64,000 nucleotides of DNA from Pelomonas sp. Root1444 (GCF_001426885.1 NZ_LMFP01000001.1:583669-647668), one strand, 5' to 3'; shown: positions 51,805 to 61,075, counted from the first letter of the stretch. The notes: generated by a model from the sequence alone, not told the origin. A program made the numbers and translations.

Positions 51805-53472
51805 TCAGCTCCAGGACCAGCCTGCGGCGTTCCAGGCTTCACTGCGCGTGTTGGTGTTCGGCACGAAGCCCTGGATCTTGGCCTTGCGGCCATAGACGAT
51901 GTTGGCGGTGAACAGCGGCAGGAACGGCAGGTCGTTGCGGACGATCTCCTGCACGCGGTGGTAGATCGCGCGCCGCGCGTTGAGGTCGAAGGTGCGCGTG
52001 CCCTTGTCGAGCAGCTCGTCGACTTCGGGGTTCGCGTACTGCGCGTTGTTCGAGCCCCGCCCACCCTTGGCGACGATTGACCGGCTGTGGAAGCGCAGGG
52101 CCACGTCCGGGTCGGCAGCGATCAGGTAGGTGATCCCCACCATCGCCGTGTCGTACTGCGACTTGGCCCAGAAGTCGCCCCACATCACCGCCCCGGGATG
52201 ATTGAGGATCTTCATCTCGACGCCGATCTTGGCGTAGGTCTGCTGGATGAACTGCTGCGCCTGTTCGCGCAGATGGGAGCCCGTGGTGGTGGAGTTGTTG
52301 AACGACAGCCGCACGCCGTCCTTGACGCGGATGCCGTCGGGGCCGGGTTTCCATCCGGCCTTGTCCAGCAGCTGGGCGGCGCGGGCAAGGTTGAACTCGT
52401 GCTTCGGCAGGTCGGACTTGTAGTACCAGGACTGCTGCGGCATGAAGGTCTCGGTCGTGCGCGCCACGCCGTGATACAGGATGTCGATGATCGCCTGCCG
52501 GTCGATCGCCATGTACAGCGCCTCGCGCACGGCGCGATCACGGAACTGGGGCTTCTCGAGGTTGAAATAGATCGACTCGACCGAGCTCGCGGGCACCAGC
52601 GTCACCGCCCGGTCGGGCAGGCGGCTCGCGTCCTTGTAGTTGTCGGGGGTGATGAAGGCCTGACCGACCACGTCAATGTCGCCGCTGCGGAACTGCGTGT
52701 ACATCACCGTCTGGTCAGGGATGTACTTGAAGATCAGCCTCTCGATGAACGGGCCCTCACCGTGGTAGCTGGTGTTGGCGACCAGCTCGACATGATCGCC
52801 GGCTACGCGCTTGCTCCACTTGAACGCGCCCGTTCCGACCGGTGCTTGGTTGAAGGGAGCCTCGTTGGGGTTCGCCGCCGTGCCCAGGACGTGCTTGGGC
52901 ACGATGAAGGTCTCGGTTAAATACGACAGATAGGGCGCGAAGGGCTGCTCCATTCGCCACGTGATCTCGGTCGGCGAGACCACGGTGATGTCACGCACCA
53001 GCGCATGGCCGGACGTGCGCCAGGCGCGGAACTTCGGGTTGACGATGAGTTCCAGCGTGAACTTCACGTCCTCGGCGGTGAAGGCGGTGCCGTCGTGCCA
53101 GCGCGCGTTGTTGCGCAGGCGGACGCGCCACTTGAGCCCGTCCGCGGAGATGCCGCCGTTGGTCTGGGTCGGCACCTCGGCGGCCAGGTTCGGCACGATC
53201 ACGCCCTTCGGGTCGATCCGGAACAGCGCGTCGAAGACCGAGAAGGCGACGCTGTCGTCCACCTCGAGATGCGGCATCAGCGGATTGAAGACGGTTGGTT
53301 CCTGCGTCACGCCGACCACGACGCGCCCCTTGGGTGCGGCGGGTTTGGTCTGGCCGTAGGCGGGCTGGCCCAGCAGATTGGCCGCAAAGAGGCCTCCGAC
53401 GGTGCCGGCGGCCATGACGCGCAGCGCGTCACGGCGCGATGGGTCGGTGAGGGTCTTCAGGTCCTTCGTCAT
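51805..53472 (-). CDS. Extracellular peptide-type substrate-binding protein
   Basis: 555 residues of the SBP_bac_5 family. A Tat-type signal is visible: SRRDALRVMAAGTVGGLFAA and ending QPAYGQ. Family segments are VVVGVTQEPTVFNPLMPHLE, RLRNNARWHDGTAFTAEDVK and, further on, REALYMAIDRQAIIDIL. The binding site cannot be read from sequence. It gives the cluster's importer its specificity; export folded via Tat may allow a bound cofactor or metal. Confidence 0.93.
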   Translation of the reverse strand: MTKDLKTLTDPSRRDALRVMAAGTVGGLFAANLLGQPAYGQTKPAAPKGRVVVGVTQEPTVFNPLMPHLEVDDSVAFSVFDALFRIDPKGVIVPNLAAEVPTQTNGGISADGLKWRVRLRNNARWHDGTAFTAEDVKFTLELIVNPKFRAWRTSGHALVRDITVVSPTEITWRMEQPFAPYLSYLTETFIVPKHVLGTAANPNEAPFNQAPVGTGAFKWSKRVAGDHVELVANTSYHGEGPFIERLIFKYIPDQTVMYTQFRSGDIDVVGQAFITPDNYKDASRLPDRAVTLVPASSVESIYFNLEKPQFRDRAVREALYMAIDRQAIIDILYHGVARTTETFMPQQSWYYKSDLPKHEFNLARAAQLLDKAGWKPGPDGIRVKDGVRLSFNNSTTTGSHLREQAQQFIQQTYAKIGVEMKILNHPGAVMWGDFWAKSQYDTAMVGITYLIAADPDVALRFHSRSIVAKGGRGSNNAQYANPEVDELLDKGTRTFDLNARRAIYHRVQEIVRNDLPFLPLFTANIVYGRKAKIQGFVPNTNTRSEAWNAAGWSWS

Positions 53473-53497
53473 CTCTTTTCTCCTTGGGTGATCGGCT

Positions 53498-55195
53498 CTA
53501 GACTGGGTCAGCGGCTTCGGCCGCAACGGCCGGGCGGGCGGCGCGTTGTTCGCCTGGAATGGCGGCCACCAGTTCGCGGGTGTAGTCCGCGCGGGGGCTG
53601 AAGAAAATCTGCGAGGGTGGGCCCTGTTCGACGATCCGGCCCTTGTGCATCACCGCGATCTCGTCGCAGATCTGGCTGGCGACGCGCAGGTCGTGGGTGA
53701 TGAAGACCATCGCCACGCCGGTCTCGCGCTGGACGCGATCGAGCAACTCCAGGATCTGCGCCTGAATCGAGACGTCCAGCGCGGAGACCGGCTCGTCGGC
53801 GATCAGCAGCTTCGGCTTGAACATCAACGCGCGGGCAATGCCGACGCGCTGGCGCTGCCCGCCGGAGAACTCGTGCGGGTAGCGATCAAAGGCGCCCGCG
53901 TCGAGGCCGACCAGCGTGAGAAGCTCGCGCGCCTCGTCGCGGGCCTGGGTCCGGGTCATGCCATGGGCCATCGGCCCGACCGTCAGGATCGTGCCGATGG
54001 TCATGCGCGGGTTGAGCGAGGCGAAGGGATCCTGAAAGATCATCTGGACCTTTGGCCGCAGGCTTCGAAAGCGCGGTTCGTCCAGCGCCGCGATGTCGGA
54101 CCCCTCGAAAACGATCCGCCCGCTATCGGCGTCCATCAGCTTGATCAAGAGCCGGCCCAGCGACGATTTGCCCGAGCCGCTTTCGCCGACCACGCCCAAG
54201 GTGCGGCCCGGCGCCAACTGGAACGACACGCCTTGCACGGCTGGGACCACTCGCAGGGAGCGCAGCAGCGCGCTGCCGCTGCGATAGGTCTTGACGAGGT
54301 TCTCGACCTTCAGCAGCGGCGCGGAAGCAGTGCCCGGCAGCGTCGCGCGGTCCTCGCTGCGCAGACGCGGCACGGCGGCGATCAGGCGACGGGTATAGGG
54401 GTGGCTGGGCGTCTTCAGCACCTTCGCCGGGCTGCCCTGCTCGACCACGCGGCCCTTCTCCATGACCACCACGCTGTCGGCGATCTCGGCTACGACGCCG
54501 AAGTCGTGGGTGATGAACATGACGCTCATTCCCTTGCGGCGCTGAATGTCGCGGATGAGCTTCAGGATCTGCGCCTGGGTCGTCACGTCGAGCGCGGTGG
54601 TCGGCTCGTCGGCAATGAGGATCGCGGGCTCCAGCGCGAGCGCCATGGCGATCATCACGCGCTGCCGCTGGCCGCCCGACAGCCGGAACGGGTACTGGTG
54701 GTACATCAGTTTGGGGTCGGGCAGACCGACTTCGGCCAGCAGCTCCATCGCCCGCTCGCGGCGCGAGGCGGGCGTGCCGACGCCATGTGCCGCCATGGCC
54801 TCGTCGATCTGTGCGCCCACGGTCATCAGCGGGTTCAGGGCCGAGAGCGGGTCCTGGAAGATCATGGACACGACCCGGCCACGCAGGTCGCGCAGCTTTT
54901 CGGGCGGTAACCCGAGGATGCTCGTCCCGTCCAGGTCGATCGCACCAGACGCGATGCGGATCGTCTTGGGCAGCAAGCCCATGATCGTGTTGGCCGTGAC
55001 CGACTTGCCCGACCCGGATTCACCGACTACACAGAGGATCTGGCCGCGCGCGAGCTCGAAGGAGATGTCCTCGACGGCATGGGCCCGTTCCATGCCTTTG
55101 GGCAGGCTGACGGTCAAACCGCGCACGGAAAGCGCCGCCTGATGTGAAGCTGCAGTCTTGATGTGTTCAATGACCAAGTTCTTCTCCTGCTTCAA
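53498..55195 (-). CDS. Fused ABC ATPase, DppD-DppF-like
   Basis: 565 residues with two complete nucleotide-binding domains. Domain 1: Walker A CVVGESGSGKSVTANTI, signature RLSGGQRQRVMIAMAL, Walker B LIADEPTTALDV. Domain 2: GVVGESGSGKSSLGRLL, signature FSGGQRQRVGIARAL, LIADEPVSALDV. In most peptide importers these are two proteins; fusion into one chain is common in this family. Start at 55195 follows GAAGCAGGAGAAG. Confidence 0.95.
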   Translation of the reverse strand: MKQEKNLVIEHIKTAASHQAALSVRGLTVSLPKGMERAHAVEDISFELARGQILCVVGESGSGKSVTANTIMGLLPKTIRIASGAIDLDGTSILGLPPEKLRDLRGRVVSMIFQDPLSALNPLMTVGAQIDEAMAAHGVGTPASRRERAMELLAEVGLPDPKLMYHQYPFRLSGGQRQRVMIAMALALEPAILIADEPTTALDVTTQAQILKLIRDIQRRKGMSVMFITHDFGVVAEIADSVVVMEKGRVVEQGSPAKVLKTPSHPYTRRLIAAVPRLRSEDRATLPGTASAPLLKVENLVKTYRSGSALLRSLRVVPAVQGVSFQLAPGRTLGVVGESGSGKSSLGRLLIKLMDADSGRIVFEGSDIAALDEPRFRSLRPKVQMIFQDPFASLNPRMTIGTILTVGPMAHGMTRTQARDEARELLTLVGLDAGAFDRYPHEFSGGQRQRVGIARALMFKPKLLIADEPVSALDVSIQAQILELLDRVQRETGVAMVFITHDLRVASQICDEIAVMHKGRIVEQGPPSQIFFSPRADYTRELVAAIPGEQRAARPAVAAEAADPV

Positions 55196-55209
55196 GGTTC
55201 AAACCTGGC

Positions 55210-56535
55210 CTAGAACTCAGCCACCTTGCCCCAGGCCGACTGGCTGAAGCGCGTGGGGCTGAGGGGGGTGGGGTCGATGAAGGGCTGTGCGCCGGTGATC
55301 AGGTCGGCGACAAGGTACCCCGCGCCGGGACCGATGCCGAAGCCGTGGCCGGAGAACCCTGCGGCCAGGACGAGGCCGGGCACCTCCGGCACTTCGCCGA
55401 TCGCGGGCACGCCGTCATAGGTGCAGTCCACGTAACCGGCCCAGGCATTGATGATTTTTGCATCACGCAGAGAGGGCAGCAGCTGGGTCGCCCGGTCGAG
55501 GGTCTTGCGGATCGTCGCCGCGTCGGGCTTGGGGTCGAGCACGCGCATGCGCTCCATCGGCGTGGGTTCGTCCAGGCGCCACTTCTTCAGCGTTTCGTGC
55601 CCGCTGCGCAGGCCCTGCAGGCCGCCGGGAGACACATTGCGCCAGCGCTTGGCAAACATCGGCACGAACTTGCTTGCATAGCGCAGGAACTGCGGCGTCG
55701 GGTCCACGCGTCCGCGTCCGCTGATGGCCAGCGTGTGGCTGCCGTCGCTGCGGCGCGTGACGGAAACGCGTGGCGTGGTCAGTGCAGGCGGCAGCTGTTG
55801 CCCCACCGGCGCTATGCGCAGGATGGACTGCCGCAACGTGGACAGCGGGAAGCGGATGCCGAGCTGGTTGCAGAACGACGATGCCCAGGCACCGCCTGCG
55901 AGCACGGCGGTGCGCGTCTTGATGGTGCCGGCCTCCGTGACGACGCCGCTGACGCGACCGCCCTCGAGCTCGAGGCCGCGCGCGGCGCAGTTCTGCAGCA
56001 CCGTGCCGCCGAGCTTCATGATCGCGGCGGCCACGGCAGGCGCCGCCTTGGCGGGATCGGCCGTGCCGTCGCTGGGCGAGTAGACGCCACCCTTCCACTT
56101 GCGGCCGGTGGCGTGGCCGCGCTTGGTGGCCTCGCTGCCGCTGAGCACCTGCGTCGTCACGCCAACCGACTTGCCTAAGTCGTGCCATTGGGCCCACTGC
56201 GCGATCTGCGCTTCGTCGTCGCTCAGACACAGCAAGCCGCATCGGCTGAAGCCGGTGTCTTCGCCTGTGTCGGCGGCGAACTGCTCCCAGAGTTCAAGTG
56301 CCTTGGTGGCCATCGGCAGTTCGCGCGCGTCGCGGTTCAGCTGGCGGCACCAACCCCAGTTGCGGCTCGATTGCTCGGCGGCGATGAGGCCCTTCTCGAC
56401 CACGGCCACAGACAGCCCGCGCCGGGCCAGGAAGTAGGCAGTGAAGACGCCGATGATCCCGCCGCCGATCACGACGACATCGGCGTGGCTCGGCAGGCTG
56501 TGGGACGACTCGATGGTGCGCAAGGGTTGGAGCAT
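55210..56535 (-). CDS. FAD-dependent amino-acid oxidoreductase, DadA-like
   Basis: 441 residues. VVVIGGGIIGVFTAYFLARR then AAEQSSRNWGWCRQ, the latter being the pattern of D-amino-acid/opine-type oxidases. The FAD tail is LVLAAGFSGHGFGIGPGAGY. It would oxidise an amino compound released after import, passing electrons to the respiratory chain. First structural gene of the cluster, about 15 bp before the ATPase gene; a 415-bp gap to the LysR gene holds the promoter. Confidence 0.9.
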   Translation of the reverse strand: MLQPLRTIESSHSLPSHADVVVIGGGIIGVFTAYFLARRGLSVAVVEKGLIAAEQSSRNWGWCRQLNRDARELPMATKALELWEQFAADTGEDTGFSRCGLLCLSDDEAQIAQWAQWHDLGKSVGVTTQVLSGSEATKRGHATGRKWKGGVYSPSDGTADPAKAAPAVAAAIMKLGGTVLQNCAARGLELEGGRVSGVVTEAGTIKTRTAVLAGGAWASSFCNQLGIRFPLSTLRQSILRIAPVGQQLPPALTTPRVSVTRRSDGSHTLAISGRGRVDPTPQFLRYASKFVPMFAKRWRNVSPGGLQGLRSGHETLKKWRLDEPTPMERMRVLDPKPDAATIRKTLDRATQLLPSLRDAKIINAWAGYVDCTYDGVPAIGEVPEVPGLVLAAGFSGHGFGIGPGAGYLVADLITGAQPFIDPTPLSPTRFSQSAWGKVAEF

Positions 56536-56950
56536 GGGTCGATCTCGTTGGTCGTTTCGGGCCGGCACGCTCTGCCAGCTTGAACGTGTGTCGCTGCGCG
56601 GTGGCACTCGGCGACTAGGAGATCCCAGTATCGAAATGCAAATTCATGCGGTCAAATACAAGCTTCGGGTGAGTCAATGTCCTTTTGATATGAAGTGCCG
56701 ACGCCTGCTTGCGGTGCGTAATCTGCCTGACTTGGTGCGGTTCGCACCCCTCAGCGGCTCCATGCATACCAATCCTGAGGAACTGGGCTCTTGAAGGCGG
56801 TTGGGATGCGTGCCTCCATTGCCAACGGGTCTGGTTGCTGCGCAGCGACGGCCAGACGTCATGGTCGGCAGCCGCGCAGTCCAGCGATGCCTTCGCACGG
56901 CCGCTGGGCCCTCGCTATTTAGTCGACCAGGTGAACTTCTTGCAGTCGTT
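56536..56950. other. Promoter region of the catabolic cluster, no gene seen
   Basis: 415 bp between the LysR gene end and the FAD oxidase start, both on the minus strand. It holds an AT-richer stretch at about 56625-56705 (ATATCAAAAGGACATTGAC on the minus strand) that may contain the operon promoter. The rest (56700-56940) reads like decayed coding DNA in several frames but matches no family I recognise. Confidence 0.4.
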
Positions 56951-57832
56951 CTATTCGGTGCCTCGCACCACGATGCGCAGGGCCTCGAGAAAGTCGGCCA
57001 CGAGCGCCTGCTCCGGCTGCTGGCGAGCGCGCACGACGTGGCATTCGAAGTGGACTGCGGGCTCGAAAGCCACGGCATGTACACCGGCCAGTCCGAGCTC
57101 ACTGAGCACCGAGGGACTCACGATACTGACGCCGAGGCCTCGCGCCACCATGGCGCACATCGTCGTGGCCAATGAAGTCTCGATCTCCAGCCTGCGCACT
57201 TCGGGGACAAAGACGCTGTCGATTGCCGCGCGCGCCACATCCGGAGGCGAGGCCGATATAAAGCACTCGCCGGCCAGGTCCGCAGGAACGACCTTGCGCC
57301 TGCGCGCCAGACGGTGTCCGCGAGGCACGATGCAGACGGCGCGCTCAGAAAGAACCAGCTGGCTGTCGACTTCCTGCGGCAGCGCAACGTAGGCGGACAG
57401 GCCGAGATCGCAGTGTCTGGATGACACCCACTTGCAGATGGTCGCGGAGTCGGCCGTATGCACCACGACCGGTACCCCCGGGCGCAGTCCGCGAAAGACC
57501 TGCAAGACGCGCGGCACCGGGCTGATACCGAGGGCTGGCGTGACGGCGATCCGCAAGCCTTCGACCCCCAGCGTGCGAATCCGATCCGCCGCCGCGCGGA
57601 TGGACTGCAGCCCCACGTAGACCCGGTCCACCTCCTTCAGCAGGGCATGTGCTTCCGGCGTGGGGACCACGCGCAATCCGACGCGTTCGAACAAACGCAT
57701 CTGAGTTTCCCGCTGCAGCAGCGCCATGGCGCGGCTCACGTTCGGCTGGGACGTGTGCAGCTGCTCAGCGGCAAGCGTCATCGAGCCCGTGTGCATCACC
57801 GCTCGGAAGCACTCGATCTGGCGGAAGTTCAT
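56951..57832 (-). CDS. LysR-family regulator of the catabolic cluster
   Basis: 293 residues, OccR/NocR-like in appearance. FRQIECFRAVMHTGSMTLAA, QLHTSQPNVSRAMALLQRET is the winged helix. The effector domain has LRIAVTPALGISPVPRVLQV. OccR/NocR relatives respond to opines, which fits a downstream amino-acid oxidase and peptide-type importer. It is transcribed in the same direction as the cluster, not divergently. Confidence 0.88.
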   Translation of the reverse strand: MNFRQIECFRAVMHTGSMTLAAEQLHTSQPNVSRAMALLQRETQMRLFERVGLRVVPTPEAHALLKEVDRVYVGLQSIRAAADRIRTLGVEGLRIAVTPALGISPVPRVLQVFRGLRPGVPVVVHTADSATICKWVSSRHCDLGLSAYVALPQEVDSQLVLSERAVCIVPRGHRLARRRKVVPADLAGECFISASPPDVARAAIDSVFVPEVRRLEIETSLATTMCAMVARGLGVSIVSPSVLSELGLAGVHAVAFEPAVHFECHVVRARQQPEQALVADFLEALRIVVRGTE

Positions 57833-58094
57833 ATCATCGATGTATCCAGAGTACGTAGCACGAATTATTGCCGTATGGGACCATTGCGGCAGCTCCCAGC
57901 CGCGGCGGTTTGACGACGAAGGTCAAGATCTTTCGGTCAGGCAAGCGGTGACGAAGCCCGCACCCGGGTACTCGTTGTCTTAGGCGCGACGGACCATGTG
58001 CTGGTCATTCCGGTCCTCACCTCCATCGGTCAAGCCGGGGCAACACGATGTGCCAAATTGGCCGCGGATGCCGATCGACGCGTAGTGGACGACT

Positions 58095-58409
58095 GTGCTG
58101 GTTACTGCGAGCGCAGAGTGTCGAGGTAGTCGGCTTGGCTCCGAATACGACGACGCGTTGTTTGCTCGACTTGCTGCCGAGATCGAGGCTCTGGGCGGTT
58201 CGATCACCGACAAGGAATGGACCTTGGGAGGCAGCCAAGAAATGACCGTCTTTCAGATCAAGTTGCCAGATGGAGAGATCGAGGCCGTCGCCGAAACCTA
58301 TGTCGGTCTTTCGCTGCGCGGCACGACCTCGTTGATGGAGCAACTCGCTCGCCGGGTGATGCCCAACCCTTCGCTCCAGCGGACGGCTTCGCCGTCCGCT
58401 GAGCTTTGA
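58095..58409 (+). CDS. Hypothetical cassette-like protein ending in the attC-like repeat
   Basis: 104 residues from a GTG at 58095. The convincing part is the middle: FARLAAEIEALGGSITDKEW, VFQIKLPDGEIEAVAETYVG, LSLRGTTSLMEQLARRV. The last 15 residues (NPSLQRTASPSAEL) are encoded by the attC-like repeat, a common feature of integron cassette and repeat-flanked genes. The true start is uncertain. Function unknown. Confidence 0.5.
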   Translation: MLVTASAECRGSRLGSEYDDALFARLAAEIEALGGSITDKEWTLGGSQEMTVFQIKLPDGEIEAVAETYVGLSLRGTTSLMEQLARRVMPNPSLQRTASPSAEL

Positions 58410-58417
58410 CGTTGAGC
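58361..58417 (+). repeat. Integron attC-like site, copy 2
   Basis: Starts GCCCAAC (fits RYYYAAC) and ends GTTGAGC (fits GTTRRRY), 57 bp. Inside is the perfect stem AGCGGACGGC / GCCGTCCGCT with a TTC loop. These are the R'' and R' boxes and the imperfect palindrome expected of a short attC. The bases after it (GGCAGCTTTCTG, then CCTGTGCCGACGTCCGCTT) also occur on the minus strand at 26.3 kb. Confidence 0.6.
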
Positions 58418-58787
58418 GGCAGCTTTCTGAAGCTTGGTAGGCCTGTGCCGACGTCCGCTTTGGGCACGGAGCTGTCGCCCACTCAATGACGACGGTCAGG
58501 AATGTGCCCAAAGCGGAAGGTCGAGACATCGGCGGCTCAGCCTTGGCGGCAGCCCTCGCATCGAGCGATGGCGCGCATCCGCTGCTCCGTCCGATCAATC
58601 TCTGCCGCGCGATGCCATCTGGCCACAACCTGTGTGGAGTCCCGTTCCAGATAGAACCTGGCGAACGAAGGACAACCGCGGCTGGCGTCCGGGAGGGGAA
58701 CAACCGATGCGCAGACCGCGGTCGACCGGCGACCATGGCGTGGCTCGGGTGAGGACCCAGGAGAGAAAGAAGGGCCAAGGGGGAACA
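58418..58787 (+). other. Non-coding stretch with repeat-derived sequence
   Basis: 370 bp after the attC-like site. The first 60 bp match the 26.3-kb copy. The inverted pair CCGCTTTGGGCAC (about 58459) and GTGCCCAAAGCGG (about 58503) could fold. No coding region is convincing until the ATG at 58788, which has AAGGGGGAAC before it. Confidence 0.45.
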
Positions 58788-59558
58788 ATGGAGAAAATCA
58801 GGGGAATCGTCCTGTACTGGAACGCCGACAAAGGGCTCGTCACCGTCGACGGCAAGCGGTTAGGCGTCAACATCAGCGCTTGGCGGGGTTATGAACTGCC
58901 GAAGACCCACATGGCCGTCGAGATCGACATGCATGAAGGTGTGGTCATCTCGTTCTCAAAGCTCGAGAAGCCTCCGTCCGCCATCGGCGCCGCCCTGAGT
59001 GGTTCGCTGGGTGGTTCTCTGAAGCAGTCGTTAAGGGAGACGGTGGACGGGAAGCTGACCGCAGAGAACTGCAAAGAGACGGCTCGTCGCATCGTGGCCG
59101 ATGTTGGGACCAATGTCGCCGTGGCCTACGGTGCATTCATGGTTGCTGCCATCTCGATGAGGCTTGCCGATGGCGGCATGTTCAGAATGATGACGGTGAC
59201 CCTGGTTGACGTCCTCTCGGGACTGGCCGGGTCCAGGCCGGCCGGCATCGCGTTGTTGCTCTTGGTCGCCGCCTCCATTGCGGTGCCATTCTTCTGGAGG
59301 CACCGAGTCGCATCGCTGGCGCTCGCTACGCCGTTGCTCGCGACGCTGGTCGCTGGTTATCGGTTTTACTCGGTTCAAGCCATGATGCGTGAACAGAACG
59401 AGAGCAGCAGCGCCTTCGTAAAAGGCGTGATGGGCGCGTTCACCGACGGCATGGGCCTCTCACTCGGCTACTACGTGCTGCTGGTCCTGGGAGCCTATCT
59501 GGCATACCAGGGCATCACCCGGGTGAAGCGCCGGCCGAGCGCCGAGGCGGCCGCTTGA
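58788..59558 (+). CDS. Membrane protein with OB/cold-shock-like N-terminus
   Basis: 256 residues. The first 60 residues read GIVLYWNADKGLVTVDGKRL, LGVNISAWRGY and GVVISFSKLE, which resembles a degenerate cold-shock/OB barrel. Then a soluble linker (residues about 65-110) and three to four predicted membrane helices, including AGIALLLLVAASIAVPFFW, SLALATPLLATLVAGY and LGYYVLLVLGAYLAYQGI. No named family. Preceded by an attC-like site and repeat DNA, so it may be cassette-borne. The downstream nuclease gene is convergent with 90 bp between. Confidence 0.6.
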   Translation: MEKIRGIVLYWNADKGLVTVDGKRLGVNISAWRGYELPKTHMAVEIDMHEGVVISFSKLEKPPSAIGAALSGSLGGSLKQSLRETVDGKLTAENCKETARRIVADVGTNVAVAYGAFMVAAISMRLADGGMFRMMTVTLVDVLSGLAGSRPAGIALLLLVAASIAVPFFWRHRVASLALATPLLATLVAGYRFYSVQAMMREQNESSSAFVKGVMGAFTDGMGLSLGYYVLLVLGAYLAYQGITRVKRRPSAEAAA

Positions 59559-59648
59559 TGGCTTAGACGAGGCGCTGGCGCCGGTGAGGCTGCTGCTGCA
59601 CGCAAGCTGCGGAACCCGTGTGGCAACAAGGCGGGTGAAGCCAAGAGG

Positions 59649-60722
59649 CTACGGCAAAACGGAAACCGGAGGAGCGCTTGTCCTCGTCACTACCGGATAC
59701 GCCTTCCATTCAGGCGCCATTGCAAGCATCGCTGCCTGAGCCCCTCCGCATTCCAGCAGCGGGTAGCTGTCGCGCAGGGACGCGAGGTTTAAGTAAGCGT
59801 GGAGCTTGAACTCGCCGTCCACGACCGTATACACCGCATAGCGAAGTCCATCCGTCAGGATCAGTCGTTCGCAACTGGATCTAGATTTTGCGTAACCTAC
59901 TGCCTGAGCGTGCGCCGTGAGACAGGAGTTGTTCATGCGCTTGGCCTCTACCACGACGCACAGGTTTTCGTCCGAGCGAGGCAGCCGGTTGAACAGCGCC
60001 ACGTCGATGTGATTCCATTCGACGCCCATCTTTTGCGGTGTCCAGCCCAGCGAACGCATCAATGGCAGCACGAGAAATGCGACCGTCTCGTGCTCTGACG
60101 GTGGTTTTGTTCGGGCGTACCAAGTGCCAATACGCACCAATTCACCAACGTCTTCTAGCAGCTGCGCGATGGCGCCACTGGCGACGCCGTGGTCAAACAA
60201 ATGGGCCGAGACATCGTCCATGGACATCGAGTTGCCGCTGGGTGGAAGATCAGGGAGCCGCGGCAACGACGACGGAACGAAGATGGTTGTGAGCCAAGCT
60301 CTGACGCGCAACGCGCTTTCAGCCAGCAGCTGAGTGGTGTCGCCTTGCTTCAGTTCATAGGTGTCGAAGGCTTGCGGGTCTTCAAGTCGGTGCCAGTACC
60401 AACTCACCCGTCGAACATGCTGCAGGTCCCATCCGTCCACGTCGCTAAATCCGTCGTGCCACTCGTAGTCGCCAACGATCACACCTACCGCGAGCACCTC
60501 CTTGGTGCCCATGCGAAGCAGCACGGTGTCGCCGTCCTTCATGTCGACGGCAAACCGGCGCAAGTCGAGCGATTTTCGACTTGAAGCTCCCGCAGTGACC
60601 GCCGGTGCGCATTGGGGAAAAGGTCCGAAACGGCCGGGCCCATTCAGGATCACGCCCCATTGGATGCACAGTGCCGCATAGTTTCGGTCGAGGTCGCCCG
60701 CGCCTTGCTGCCAGATTGCCAC
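59649..60722 (-). CDS. PUA/EVE-like plus PD-(D/E)XK nuclease protein
   Basis: 357 residues. N-terminal half (about 1-115): IWQQGAGDLDRNYAALCIQW, DGDTVLLRMGTKEVLAVGVI and DLQHVRRVSWYWHRL, an EVE/PUA-like modified-base-reading layout. The C-terminal half has ETVAFLVLPLMRSLGW, the Asp in HIDVALFNRLP and VVVEAKRMN, then AVGYAKSRSSCERLILTDGL and YAVYTVV; this is the HsdR_N type PD-(D/E)XK nuclease with D-ExK. It would cut DNA bearing a modification. GTG start at 60722 after AGGAGG. It is alone, not in a known defence operon. Confidence 0.65.
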   Translation of the reverse strand: MAIWQQGAGDLDRNYAALCIQWGVILNGPGRFGPFPQCAPAVTAGASSRKSLDLRRFAVDMKDGDTVLLRMGTKEVLAVGVIVGDYEWHDGFSDVDGWDLQHVRRVSWYWHRLEDPQAFDTYELKQGDTTQLLAESALRVRAWLTTIFVPSSLPRLPDLPPSGNSMSMDDVSAHLFDHGVASGAIAQLLEDVGELVRIGTWYARTKPPSEHETVAFLVLPLMRSLGWTPQKMGVEWNHIDVALFNRLPRSDENLCVVVEAKRMNNSCLTAHAQAVGYAKSRSSCERLILTDGLRYAVYTVVDGEFKLHAYLNLASLRDSYPLLECGGAQAAMLAMAPEWKAYPVVTRTSAPPVSVLP

Positions 60723-61075
60723 CTTGCCTCCTTGTCGTTTTGTCCGACATTGTTGGCGTGGTCACGATGTCTTGCAGCTGGAATCCGGCGCGAACCGGCA
60801 CGCATGGTCTCTTTATAGAGACACCGTGAAGTTCGGCGTTCTCTTCGGTCACGCCATGCCGGGAGGCCACTTTGTTCCCAGAGAGGCCATTTGATTCTGG
60901 CATAGAGGTCATCAACGATCAGTTTGTAGCTTGGGCACCCGGGCCAGGACGCCTTATCAGCGTGGTACGAGGACCAGACTAGACGTGAAGGGCAACGCCC
61001 CCCCCGGAACAGGGGATCTAGCCACGGGGAGCACTTCTAACCGCTGACTAGACTGCCTACGCAAAGGGAGCAAAG
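60723..61075. other. Intergenic region with palindrome and GAGGCCA repeats
   Basis: 353 bp between the divergent nuclease and PEP-CTERM genes. It includes GTCTCTTTATAGAGAC at 60807-60822 (6-bp arms, TTAT loop), about 85 bp upstream of the nuclease start, two GAGGCCA elements near 60865 and 60887, and a C8 run near 61000. These could be operators. No small gene is convincing. Confidence 0.4.

Noticed and set aside
60725..60915. Small gene upstream of the nuclease on the minus strand
   Set aside because: The frame runs into the nuclease gene in another phase and has no Shine-Dalgarno or conserved pattern; the region is better explained as promoter.
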